From Pterobdella sp. o SKG-2022 (Eukaryota > Annelida > Clitellata > Hirudinida > Piscicolidae), in NCBI GenBank assembly GCA_964035795.1, contig OZ038326.1:1056061-1120060 (forward strand): a stretch of 64,000 nt of DNA. Reading direction: 5' to 3'. Every line of letters begins with the position of its first letter. The first letter of the stretch is position 1. Shown here one piece after another: positions 15,442 through 27,470 of this stretch. The notes under the pieces are model-generated. The model did not search any database. It saw only the letters and a program-made list of their open reading frames with translations, and was not told the DNA's origin. A program made the position numbers and the translations under genes.

Positions 15442-17289
15442 TCAAGTAGAATGATGGAAAGTTTTCTTTGGAGAGTCTATCTGGTTGCAGTCTTTATTGG
15501 AACTTTGCCTGCTTTCCTCGTGCTTGGTGGTGCTCCGTTTGGAATTGCTGATGTCATTATCCTCATTATTGCTTCCATTTTTCTTTTTCCTTTTGCTTGA
15601 ACTTTCAGATTTTAAATTTTTGAAAAAAAAAGCAAAACAATCTGAAGAGCTGGAATTGTTTCGGCATTCGAATGTTTTGCTGAACGAACGTCGAAAATTG
15701 ACGTTAATGGCATAATAAATAAGAAAATTTAATGAATAGTTTGTGGCTTGGAGCGTATTAGCAATTGAAGCTATCAAATTATAGATCTCAACATTTTTTC
15801 TGTTGGAAAGAAAACAAAATCTTACAAATATATACAATTCGGAAGGGGTGACTAGAACTATATAAGCTACCACAAGTACTATTAAGGTTAGTGTAATGGT
15901 TCTGTATGGATCAGATTTTGGCTTGGTCGATGTATTTAATGTGCTCAAAGGATTCAAATTTGATTTAGTTAAACTAACAAAATTTTTTGAAATGTTGCTT
16001 TTATTGCTTGAATCTTCAATTTCAATCTCAATTTTTTTTTGCTGAGTTTTCTTATCCTTGAATGAATGGTACGTCAGCCTACTTCTTTCAAGCCTCTGCA
16101 GCCTCTGATTACGTTGTTGTCGTGCTGATTGTGGCTGTTGAAAATTCGAAGAGAAGTTGTAGATTGTTCGTTGTTGGTTGGTCAGTTTTTTAGAGTTCAA
16201 TGTAAATGGCTGTTTGCTTGTGCAAATCAGAAGAGGCTGGTTGAAACCACAATATTTGAGAGTCGTTCTGGCTTTACCAAGAGTTTTTATGAGAAAAAAA
16301 CTACTGAAAGCTAGAAGAAGAAAAGGTAGAAAAATACCAATGGAAAAGTACCAATACATAAAACCTTTGGTGAGCATTGAATTTTCAGCTGAGAATGGTG
16401 TCACTAAAGGCCAGCGCATATACAAACTACCAATATAGCCGTAACAACGAATTTCAACTATTTTGTAATGAAAAAATCTCGGTAAATTTATAAAAAAACA
16501 AGCCACAAAAATAAACAATAAAGTTCTTTTAGCTGCAGTTCTACCTAGAAGAGCTCTAGCTACAAAAGGTTTACAGATGGCAAAATACCTCCCTACCGCC
16601 ATGGCCACTGTGATCCAAGTGCTGATGATGGCAAAAAGTCCAGTAAATGCTACCACATAAGTATTATAAAACAAAGGAAAACTTATAGAATTAAGACTAG
16701 AACTGTTATTACCTGTGATAAAAAACCTCGGAACAGAAGTGAGACAAAACAGAATATCTGACGCAGCCAATGACACCAGCCCCCAATAAACTGATCTTTC
16801 CATTCTACCCATACCATATTTCTTACTGTGAAACGACAAAATGAAGAAATTGCCGAAGTTTCCAATGAGTCCTAAAAGACAAATGAAGGCGAAGATGTAG
16901 TTTAGAAGTTTGAATTCTGCTGTGTACTTGTCATCGCCGTTCTTTGGGAACAAAAACTCGTGACAGTACTTGTGTAGGACAAATTTTACAATTAAGTTTT
17001 CTTTCAAAATGTCTCTATTCAAATAATACGTAGAATTTTCTGCTCTGAGAAATGGCTTAAAACGACTGATGAAATAGCTGAAATTGTAATCCGGCAAAAG
17101 GCTGTAAGACTTACTAAACGAATCAATTTCAGCATCATGAATAGGATCATAAAAGTAGAGATAGTGATTGGGGAAAAATGAACTGTTGCCAGGGTTGCTT
17201 CTCAGTAGGCCACACATGCAGGGCTGAGCCTTGATGTGGTTGTCCATGATGAAACTCTCCTTGGGGGTTGAGGTGGTCAGGGGGTCCAT
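15442..17289 (-). CDS. Single-exon class A G-protein-coupled receptor (peptide or FMRFamide-receptor-like), 615 aa
   Basis: An intact frame of 615 residues. The extracellular N-terminus (about 1-125) has N-x-S/T sites near 35, 69 and 85. Helix 1 is at about 128-153 (GLIGNFGN), helix 2 has LAASDIL with Asp178, and helix 3 ends in VAMAVGRYFAICKPF, so GRY (233-235) replaces DRY. Helix 5 has the IFLPFLLLAF stretch. Loop 3 is long (about 340-470; Gln, Ser and Lys-rich). Helix 6 has a Pro but no CWxP (LVVAYIVLVTPSELY). Helix 7 has NYSLNFLIYY in place of NPxxY. The usual Cys at the top of helix 3 is missing, although loop 2 keeps one (Cys282). The C-tail is highly charged and Ser-rich. The start is well supported: GCCACC directly before ATGG is a full Kozak context, and an acceptor-like CACAG lies a few bases upstream, suggesting a 5' UTR intron. 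The role is inferred: membrane receptor for a peptide ligand, unknown. The phrase AICKPFVAR recalls expanded lophotrochozoan receptor sets. Confidence 0.88.
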   Translation of the reverse strand: MDPLTTSTPKESFIMDNHIKAQPCMCGLLRSNPGNSSFFPNHYLYFYDPIHDAEIDSFSKSYSLLPDYNFSYFISRFKPFLRAENSTYYLNRDILKENLIVKFVLHKYCHEFLFPKNGDDKYTAEFKLLNYIFAFICLLGLIGNFGNFFILSFHSKKYGMGRMERSVYWGLVSLAASDILFCLTSVPRFFITGNNSSSLNSISFPLFYNTYVVAFTGLFAIISTWITVAMAVGRYFAICKPFVARALLGRTAAKRTLLFIFVACFFINLPRFFHYKIVEIRCYGYIGSLYMRWPLVTPFSAENSMLTKGFMYWYFSIGIFLPFLLLAFSSFFLIKTLGKARTTLKYCGFNQPLLICTSKQPFTLNSKKLTNQQRTIYNFSSNFQQPQSARQQRNQRLQRLERSRLTYHSFKDKKTQQKKIEIEIEDSSNKSNISKNFVSLTKSNLNPLSTLNTSTKPKSDPYRTITLTLIVLVVAYIVLVTPSELYIFVRFCFLSNRKNVEIYNLIASIANTLQATNYSLNFLIYYAINVNFRRSFSKTFECRNNSSSSDCFAFFFKNLKSESSSKRKKKNGSNNEDNDISNSKRSTTKHEESRQSSNKDCNQIDSPKKTFHHST

Positions 17290-17420
17290 GGTGGCTACCT
17301 GTGGTGTATGTTGAGAGGTTAGTCGTTGATGACGTAGAACAGCCTAAGTCAAATAGTGAGGTAAAGGCTTTGTGTTTGTATACCTCACTAATAGCTTAGT
17401 CGTTGTAGTAGAGTTTGTGA

Positions 17421-17655
17421 TATGAATGCCTGTTTATTGAATATAATAGTGATGCTGAAGTTTGAGTTATGAATCCCTGTTTATTGAATATAATAGTGAT
17501 GCTGAAGTTTGAGTTATGAATCCCTGTTTATTGAATATAATAGTGATGCTGAAGTTTGAGTTATGAATCCCTGTTTATTGAATATAATAGTGATGCTGAA
17601 GTTTGAGTTATGAATCCCTGTTTATTGAATATAATAGTGATGCTGAAGTTTGAGT
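17421..17655. repeat. 47-bp minisatellite, five copies
   Basis: Five head-to-tail 47-bp units start at 17421, 17468, 17515, 17562 and 17609. The first differs slightly (GCC for CCC); the others look identical. The array ends cleanly at GAGTTAGAAAAG. Near identity implies recent expansion. It sits 130 bp upstream of the second receptor's start codon, in its 5' UTR or promoter region. The unit length is not a multiple of three and it encodes nothing evident. Confidence 0.95.
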
Positions 17656-20600
17656 TAGAAAAGATTAGCTTTGGCTTGGAAGTTTCAGTTTGAAAGATGT
17701 AATAATTATGTTTGTGATAATTTTACTTTTTAAATAATTTATCTTTCTTTATATTTAAACAAACTTTGCTACGAATTTTGAAAATTAAAATAAATTCACG
17801 GCTTTTTGGAAGCTTTTATTAAGAAATTAAAACTGCTTTTTTTTAGGCATGATGCCTATAATGCAAAACAGAAAGAAAAGCTTAATAGGATATTCTAGAA
17901 AAAACTGGAAACCTGGTTTTACGATTTTTATATTAAGAATAAGTTGAATTTATGCGAATAATATTGAGTGTATTTTTACATTTCAAAAAAGATTAGTTTT
18001 ATGGTTTTCATCCTTTTTATTCATTTTTCATTTCATTATTTTTTTTATTTCTTTTATTATTGTTGTTCTTCATTTTATAGTCAATAATTCGCCTTTATTA
18101 TATCATATACTAATGAATATGAGTAATTGTAGTGATATATGTGGAATGCCTGTTTTGAAACATAAACTTTACTTTCGATTGGAAAATAGCTCAAAGTGAC
18201 GGTTCAAAGCACAAACAAAATGGAAGATGATATAAAAAACTATATAGCTTTTTTTGTATAAAAATAGAAAACTAAAAAAATGGCAAACACTCTGGTAAAA
18301 ATAAATCATACAGAAAAAAGCATATGAGAAAGTAGATTAAAATGCAAGAAAGTATTTGAAAAAATCGGTATGAAAGAAAAAACTAATACTCTTTTAATAG
18401 GAAGTAAGATGGATATAGATTAAGCATGAGAAAACGAATACTTCATGCATAAATAATAAATATTTTTACAAAATGCTTTGTACTTTTATTTCAAAATTAA
18501 TAATTTTCAACACTAAATTTTAATTCATCAATAAGAGGAAATAGAAGTCAAATACTCTAAATTTTTATAAAGCTAAGGTATAAATTTCTCCGAATTTCGG
18601 AGTACAGTTTCAAATATTTTTATCGCTGCTATTTAAAGCAATTTTACATAAATTCTCGCTAAATTTTTGTCAAACTCAGTGAAATAGTTGTAATAATGGA
18701 GAAAAAAGTTTTCTTCAGGTCCTTAAGTACCATTATCTTGGATCGTTTGTTAAACGATTATCAAAAAGGGCTGTGTCATCTGCACCCTCTTCATCTTTTA
18801 TTACAACAAAGTGTCCCTTCTTTCAAAAGTTTCACAACAATTCTTATCACTTATGTAATGGAAGAGATTCAAAATCCACCACATCGCTTTAATATATATA
18901 TATATTCGCTTGTCATCACGAACAACAATAACATCTGCATATTATTCAAGATTGGCACAACAGTGGTCTCTAACCGATCCTAGTGATTTCAGTCCTATCT
19001 CATAACCTTTGTATGTGCGTGGCTTTCATATGGAGAATTTAATCAAAGGCATGTGCAGTTTGAGAAAAAGCCTAGTTTACGCATACAATAATAAGAGAAA
19101 TAATCAAGAAAACGTATAATTAAATTCACTGAGTCGTAAAGCATTTTTCTTATATAATGGTAGTGATAGGGTTCACGGGGTAAACTAGAGGTCTGCTGAT
19201 GTTATTATTTCTATCATTCATGATAATATTTATTATAGTCATTTTAATATCTATTATCTTTGTTTTATTCTTTATTTACAACAATTAAAATAATTGTTTT
19301 CAAGAAATATTGTTATTGCTGTTGTTATAAGGAAAAAGGTTGTATATTAAAAATTTGTTCAGATGCTCAATATTTATTTTTCACTGTCCCATTAAATCTA
19401 TTTTCTTTTTATGCGCATGTTTTTTATTGGCTGACCTGTACACCAGCTCAACACAACATCACAAAACACACAAATTAACAATAGCCAATAAAATATTATC
19501 GGCTTTTCGATTAAAAATTTTTTCTTGTTTATTTAGCGCGACTTTTTTATGAATAAAAACTTTTTTTTCTAATTAACCTATTTATTTTTGAATTTATGTT
19601 GAATAAAGTAATATATATTTCAGTGGAATAATTTAATAAAAAAAGATATGAACTAATTTATAGAAAAAGTATTTTTTCGCCTTGTTTTTGTTAATTTTGA
19701 AATCAACAAAAAAATATTGAGACTATAAAATTTTGTTTATTTTATAGCAACTAAGTTGTGATTGATTGGTATATATATTTACAAAAGCCTCAAACAGTTT
19801 AAAGCTTGAAAGTGAAATCAAAAATTAATGTCTTTTGGAAATTTGTTTAAAAAGTAAATTGACTTTTTAAAATTTTTAAAACAAAATAAATGAACAAAAA
19901 TCAATATATCTCATACTTCAAACAACTACGTTGTACTATTTTTGATTTTTCTACAATTTTCACTCAGTTTGCGACACCAAAAGAGAGTTTCAACTCTTTT
20001 TTGAATCTGATATGAGTCTAAAGTAACAGAGATTTTTTTAGCAAAAAAATACTTGAAAAAATTGAATTTAAAAAAAAATTTTTATTGTTTTAATGATGGG
20101 GAGAATGATCGTTAATCTCTGAGAATATTTTCAGTGCAGATTGTGGGCGTGTGTTAAAGTTCAAACGTTAAATTTCTATAAAACATTTCGAAGCAAGAAA
20201 CTGAGTTTCAAAAAATAAAATATATCTATAAAAAAACTTATAAAAACGATAAAAAAAACTGATAGCAAAACAATTACTTTTGAAAAGACATAACTGAAAG
20301 CAGAATGATGGATGCCGCAGCCTACTCTCCCAACTCCTCACCCTCATTGATCTTCCCTTTATAACCTTATCACTTAACTTCAATACTAGCTTTATAATTT
20401 GAAAAATTAACTATTTCCATTATCAATTCATTTGTGAGGCGCACAGTTTTTAAACTAGATTTGCTGCAGAGGCGCTTGCGTAGCTAGAAGGACTAAGACA
20501 GAGGGATGCGGCTATAAAGATGCCTTTTATAAAAACTTAGAATTCAATTAACAACATCAGAAAAACTGCAGTATTACATACATATTTGTTAGCCACTTGA

Positions 20601-21732
20601 CCACGCAAATATGCCAATGTGATTGCTTAGTAAATTTATTCGTTATAAATTAAAATCTAATTTTTAAATAAAAACAACGTTATTGTGACTGTTTTTGAAT
20701 TTCTGAATTTATTTAAAATGGTAGAACTTTTATTTGTTTTCAATTAAAAATTTTTGTTTCTATTTTCTATTTATATTTATAAATCTTCTTTGATGCGATG
20801 ATGTGTTTAAATGGCTAATAAAATAAAGATGAAAAATATCCCTTTGATGCTTGTACCAAAATAACATAATGGCTCTTTCAGGAATTTTTTTGGAAGAAAA
20901 TAAAATTATTGAACAAAAGCATTATTCGCAGAAGTTCAGTGGAGCAAATATTTCGGAACATTACAGTAAAAATATGTTTTCGAGTTTCCTCTGAACATTT
21001 TGATGCAGCATCAAAGGAGAGGCTTTTATTAAATTGTTTAGGTAATGGGATGAACTTTAAATAATAAAAGGATGGAAAACTTTAAATAGGAAAAGAGTTT
21101 TTAGCTGTTTTTAAAAATTCAAAAAAAAAATGAATTACGAATAAGTTAAAATTGATTGATATAATTAAATTTAGATTTAGGTGTGTGTCACTTTAACGGA
21201 AGCGAAAGCCAAATTTGAACTCAAAAGTTAAATTTTTTGATTAAACGAAGGAGTGTACTCTAATAAATAAACTTTTTTTTATTCAATAAAATAAATATTC
21301 CGCAAAAAAATAAATATTTTTCTGTAGTTTTTTCAACTAAACCTAAGTCAATACAAAAGGAGAAATTGAAGTTTAAAGGAACTCGACGCATTCACACATT
21401 TATCTGCAACACACACACTGCCAAAACATGTACAAAAATGAAAGAAGAAATGCGTTGGGTGGAAAAGTGCATTTTTGAAAGATTTAAAATCAGATCTATT
21501 TTGTGTGGAAACCATTGAAGGCAGTGTGGATTTGTCTATTCATTGGTCTGTGCCCAAACCACCTTACTTACACTTACCTACGTGCACATTTGTGAAAATT
21601 AATGTTAAAAAATTAAAATTAAAAATTAGATAATAAATTTTATAAAATAACCTAAATTGTTATAACCAAGTTTACTGAATTAAACTTGTGTGGGTTGGTT
21701 GAGTGGACCAAGAGATGTGATGAAAATATATG
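17656..21732. other. AT-rich stretch without a supported gene
   Basis: Frames at 18696-18983, 19260-19478 and 20168-20383 lack motifs and splice support. The segment at about 20290-20510 is richer in G and C than its surroundings and might hold a short exon, but no frame, border or family is convincing. Confidence 0.4.
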
Positions 21733-21893
21733 TGCATAGAGGGCTTTTCCGCAAAGTTCAAAGCGCTTATAGACACTTTATGTAGCGAAAACACACTGTG
21801 TTACACGTGCTGACTGTTGGCCTAAAGCGGAATCGAACCCGGTAACTTTAGAGAAGTTGTCTTATGATCTACCAACTGAGCTAAAAAAGCTTT
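21733..21893 (-). mobile_element. tRNA-derived SINE, minus-strand copy
   Basis: Read on the minus strand, this starts with a tRNA-like head: box A TAGCTCAGTTGGTAGA and box B GGGTTCGATTCC. The body has CACAGTGTGTTTTCGCTACAT, then AAGCGCTTTGA and GGAAAAGC. The same ordered blocks occur in the copy at 31866-32048, including TCTAAAGTTACCGGGT in the head, so the two are one family. The 3' tail is degraded. RNA polymerase III transcription from boxes A and B is the known mechanism for such elements. A second B-box-like string lies beside it at about 21935-21955 on the same strand. Confidence 0.8.
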
Positions 21894-24800
21894 GTTTATT
21901 TATAGCTCCAAGAAAGCGGTCGTCACCTACTTAAAAGGAATTTGAACCCTGTATTATTATATCATCGTTAAAAAAAATTCCTACATCGCTGTATAATATT
22001 TTGCAGGTTTATAAATTATTTATATTCTTGATAGGATTGATACATCGGCTTGAGGTATATCCATTTATTTATATATATTAAGTAATTTTAGAAATTAAAA
22101 AAAATAATCTAATATATTATTTTGATCAGTGCTTGGTATCTTTCCATTGGATTAAAACATTTGTATTTATTCTCCATATATTTACGAATTGGGTCTATTT
22201 GCTTTTTATGGGCCAGCTCGTTCATATTTACGAGGGAAACTTGTGATACATTGAATTCGCTAGTACCCCAATATTTTTTCTAAATGTATATTCATATAAA
22301 AATGAATATATAAAAAGTATAACAAATATTGTCTGGTTGTGGCCATAATCTCGCTAGATCGAAAATTTGTTTTACAACCGAAGCTTCATTGTGAAATTGA
22401 ATTCAATATTCATTAAATCGCGTGGCAATCGACAAATAAATTAATATTATGTATAACTGCATTTTTAAATATTCTATTTAAATTTATCTGTGTTCAAATG
22501 TTGACATTTGTTCAGGATTTGATACATATAACACAACAAGATACTAAGGAACATATTAGGAGTGGATATTTTACTAAGTAATTGGTTAGTTTCGACTAGG
22601 GTTTATTGCTATTTTGCTTCGTGTCTGAAATTTTGCTGAATTATCTTGAAATTCATCACGCTTTAAAGCTGATTTACTCCGTCTAATTAAAGACTCTCCC
22701 AAATGATTTTTTCTCTCCAAAAACTCTGTTCACTGCAGTATACCAAGACATTTCAATTGAATAATTCATTCTATATACATTTATTTCTCGAAAATGAAGT
22801 TTTAGAAATTAAAAACCTCTATACATCATAACTAAACAGATGAAGAGCGCAAAAAGATTTAGAATTCATGAGTTAAAAAAGCTAGCGCCGAGTTAGGATG
22901 TGAATTCAAAAACAATTTATAATGGATAAACTGGCTTGGGCACTTGAACGTGACAGAATTTGAATTCCACAAATTTTCGTATTAATAGAGTTTAAGCTAG
23001 CTGGAAAAGTATACAGAGTACCGAATGTGAGGTATGCAATGTCTTGTTATTATCAACAATAATAATAACAACAATAATGACATATTCAGAGCAGCCATGC
23101 AATAAAGTGTATGACGGTCAGGTGCATGGCATGGCATGGCTAACAAATTTTTGTTGCTTCTATCTCAGTGGTAATAGGCCAATAATGGGAATAATAAAAT
23201 TTAACTTGTTTTTTTTTCTGGGAGGAGAAGGATTTTGAGAAATTTTGATGTGAAAAATAAAGTTTCTTATTTCTTGATTGAGAATGTTTCATTTAATTTT
23301 TCAAATTCGTGTTAATTTTTTATATTAACTTCTTTTAATATGACAATTTCATTCAAAATAATACTGTCATAACTAGTGCTGAGTGTAATTTACTGATTGA
23401 TGATTGGTCATTTATTGGCACAAAAATTTGTTTAATAATATGAACGATGAAAAGTTTTTTAATCTTATCAAACGTAATCTTGTCATTGTGAGTTCAAAAG
23501 TAGTATGGATTTTATATATAAAATCGATTAAATTAAGTGTATATTATTTTTATTCAAAAAGTGCAAAGATTTTGAATTTCAGACCGGTGAAAAGTTAAAC
23601 ACTTAAAACTCATGCATGGAGATTATATGGAAACTTTCAAACTTCAAATAACTCATATTTAATAGAACTTAATGAAATAAAAAAAAAACTCATAATCAGT
23701 AAACCTATGAAAAACAAAATAAATTTAGGATATTCAAAAAAAAATCAATGATAAACAAATAACTAACTTGAACAGTGGCGTAAAAGTAGACTGAAAACGA
23801 TGACAATATGTTTGAGCCAGATAATCAATATAGTTTTCTTGATAAGTACAATAAGGTTCGTTCATGAGCATAACTTAAGATTCAGCTATCAGCCCTCTCT
23901 TTGCCTGTATTTATATCTGAGTTTATATATACGTTTGTCACTTATTAAGAGTATGTGTTTTAGTTATATGTGTTTTTGATTTTTTGTTAAATTTTATATG
24001 AATGAATATTATAGGTCTATGTATGAAAAATTTTATGAGATCAAAAAATATTTTTTTCATGCATTTCACGAAGATGGTGTTTATTATCAAAGACAACATA
24101 AAACAGCAAAACATCTCATAACTACGAGAATAATTGCTTTTATATTGTAAAGATTGCCATCAATGCAAATTTTCTATTTTTTTCGATCCTTATCATTTCA
24201 GCAAAACAAAAATTCCACTCGTTTTTTATTTTTAAAATGAATTTCGAGTTTTGAAATAATTTCCAGAGTTCCAACCATGATAACCTTCGTAAGCATGTCT
24301 CACTCATGAACAAGGATCCTAAAAATAAAATTTAAAACATAAGGTTCATTATTAAACAAAAGTGTAGACAATCCTTCTCATGTGTTCAAAACTAAATTCA
24401 CGGAAATCTTTTTGATTCTAACCATAAAAATTGAAAACAAAAATAATACTGAAACTCTGAAAGAAGAAAACTTCTCGAACACAGCAAAAAACATCACACA
24501 TAAATTAGATGTATCAAAAGCTTTCAAACCGTATTGACAATTATTCAGCGTCTATCAGACCAAAATTCTGGTCAAACAACTTTGATATAACCGCATCGGT
24601 TCATAATGATCTGAGCAATTTCATGCTTCATAGAAGTTAGCACAATACAGTTTTGGATTTTGTTTTTTTAGTTGATGAAGACTCAACGTAAGTTTAACGT
24701 CTATTGTTTTAGTAAAAAAAAACTTTCAAAAAAATTAGTTTTTGAAAAAAATTGAAAATGCTCACTTTTGACGTTTCACTCAACATTTTAAAGGCTTCAA

Positions 24801-27379
24801 AAACCAACTTTCCTATTTAAATGCCCACGATTAATGGCGCTAACTAAACGCTCCTAACAAGCCAAAACCTAACCACGTTTAAATAAACATTATCTCAAAC
24901 ACTTTGATAAAAAGCTAGAAAACATAACACTAGAATCATGAACAATGTTCAAACCTTGATAGATACATAGCTCCAACCCCAGTCTATTTTTGATCTTAAG
25001 CACCTTTATCATATGTTGTGAGGGTAGATGAAAAGTGTTCCCAGTGCACCTTGCTTTGATAAAATATTTTTAATGGTTCATATCCGTTATTAATGTTAGA
25101 AATAATTTTAAATAATGTAATAAATTCAAAAATTTTATGAAAAAATTCCTAACATTCAATATTTAAAATGAAATAAATTCAGAGAAATTTATTTATATTT
25201 TGAATGCAGGTAGCTGAAAAAAGTAGAGATTGGCCAGATTTAGCCGATTTCAATGTTAAACAGAGGTTTCAAAAAGTTAAAACTTTAAGAAAATTCTCAA
25301 TAATGTTACTGGAAATTTATTTTTAGGAGTGTTATTCAGATATTATGACAATTGAATCATGTAGTTTACGGCATAACTTAGCCGTAAACATTCCAGTCTT
25401 TTGAGCTTCAAAATAAACTACAGAAAATTGAGTTTCATGTTTAAAGATAATTTTAATTTTATAAAATTCTATTAAAATATAATAAACTCAGATTTTTTGA
25501 CATTTAATATATGCTAATTTATTTTTTAAAAATTAAATAAGCTTATATAAAATACCCAAAACTACAAAAAACACTAAATCTAAATATTTATTAAATAAAA
25601 TGCAGCGCTTTTGATTTGAAGAACATTCTTTTGCTGATCTTCTCTTTTTTTGAACTTAACAAATACAAATCAAAGCCAGCTAATTAGACATCGAAAACTT
25701 CGTGAAAAATTAATCTCATAGAACAAATGCAACTCCTGTTTTGTGTGCTGTTGTTTGTGTGTTACTGAAGGAGATTGAGTCTTGCGAGAATTTGAAAATT
25801 ATAAGGAATTTTAAAGAGATCTTGTTGTAGTATTGTATGCATTTGTTGTTTAAAGATGGTCATTATTATTTGAAGAGAATAAAACTTTTTCAATATAATC
25901 TCTTAATAACTTTTAAACAATATTTTAACCTTCTTTTCAAATATTCCTTTAAAATTCTTTCGTATTATGTTCTAATCTATTCCCAGTTTTGCACCAATTA
26001 TTGTAACAACAGAATCTTCTAGATGATAATAACTACAATAATATCCAGCGGCTTAATGGTCATTTCCCACTGTACTATTGTGTCTGATTACCTCCTTCCG
26101 ACGGTTTTTTTTTGTTTTGCTGTTTTCTATATATTTTTTTTGTTACCCAAATCTAACACTTTCAGTTATACCTTCATTATCTTGAAAGAAAAAATTCTTA
26201 TTATTATTTTAAAGTATTTTTTCTTTCAAACTTGGCTTTTACTTGATGATTTAGTAATGAGTCTATTTTCAACCTAACTACATTCGAGTCCTACTATTTG
26301 ATCTGATACTTTGAATTTATTTTGAATGCCATTGCTATTTTTTTGAGTTTTATTACTTGAAGTTTTTTGACTTTTTCCTTTGTGCTTGTTAGATTTTCTC
26401 CGCAACAGTCTTCCAGTTTGTGAAGGCATTTTGGGCTCCCAAGAATCGAATATTTGTGTTTTGAATTGCTATTTTATTCATTAGCATCAATTAATCATTT
26501 TTCCAAGTTTTCAAAACTGTTTTGGCGTTCAACTTTCTCGCTTCATCACTAGTCACTCATTAAAAGCATGTTTCAATTGTTTTTTTAGATCACCCCATTT
26601 AGCTTATAGAGCAACTTAAAAAGAATCTTTTTTTATACATATATTTTATTTGCATTCTTTCTCACAACCTTGGAGCTACCTTCATTTCTGCTATTTGATT
26701 AAACAGAAATGCAATGGATTCCACCATTTTTTTTCACCATCCATTATCACTTCATCCCTCTCTGCCCCTTCTCTGAACCCTAACCTCTCAATGTTGGGAT
26801 TTCGTTTTTATACTTGTCTTCTTAATTTTTATTAGTTTTCAGTTTGCAGCTCGTTGATTAATTAGATTATTCTGTGTTTTTTTTTTCTAATGGATGTTTT
26901 TTTGTGTGTTAGCCAAACCAATAAGTTTGGGTTGTAATTCTTCAAATATTTACCGTCCTTTTCTTAATAAAGCAGTAATATAAACTTATGGTTTCCACAA
27001 AACACCGAAAATTGACAAAAAAATAATTATGGATAATATTTTTTTATTATTTCTAAAAAAAACTCTTTATATCAAAACTTATCTTGGAAACTAACGAGAA
27101 TTTCTTGTATGAAATATTAAATATGCCATGCATATATCACGAAATAAACCTAAAGTTTTCAAATTCTGAAAAATATTACATATTATTCTAGATTGTGATA
27201 TTTTGCTTCATTCACTTTAAATGCCAAACTGTTTTGCGTAATATTTCTCTTTATTTAAAATTAAAAAAAAATTTTTTTCTTTTGAGCTAGAGTTGTGAAG
27301 AATGATATAGATGATGATAATGCGAGGAATGATGGATGGATGGCAGACGATATCTTTTTAATAGTTTATCATGAAACAA
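21894..27379. other. AT-rich stretch without a supported gene
   Basis: Apart from the B-box-like remnant next to the SINE, I see no exon or RNA gene. Frames at 23044, 23404, 25837, 26023 and 26650 are short, rich in Phe, Leu, Ile, Lys and Asn, and have no motif or splice border that stands out. Confidence 0.4.
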
Positions 27380-27470
27380 AAGTTACTTGGTAGAAAAAAA
27401 GAGTTCTCAGAAGGTGCTGGGTTCGATTCCCTGTTTGGTTCATATTTGGCACCTGCCAAAACGATTATTA
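27380..27470 (+). mobile_element. Degenerate SINE-like fragment
   Basis: A good B box, GGGTTCGATTCCC, lies at about 27419. It is followed by TTTGGCACCTG, matching ATTAGCACCTG that follows the B box in the better copy at 31866. A weak box A (AGTTACTTGGTAGA) lies about 35 bases upstream. The rest of the body is not recognisable, so this is either an old, truncated copy or a related family. Confidence 0.4.

Noticed and set aside
17421..17655. CRISPR-like array
   Set aside because: Units are contiguous with no variable spacers, and the DNA is animal; it is a minisatellite.
18696..18983. 95-codon plus-strand frame as a gene
   Set aside because: No motif, no splice borders, low-complexity end with AT repeats; length is within chance for this DNA.
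21511..21526. Shared 16-mer with about 39331 (AAACCATTGAAGGCAG)
   Set aside because: The flanks do not extend the match, so it is not evidence of a repeat family.
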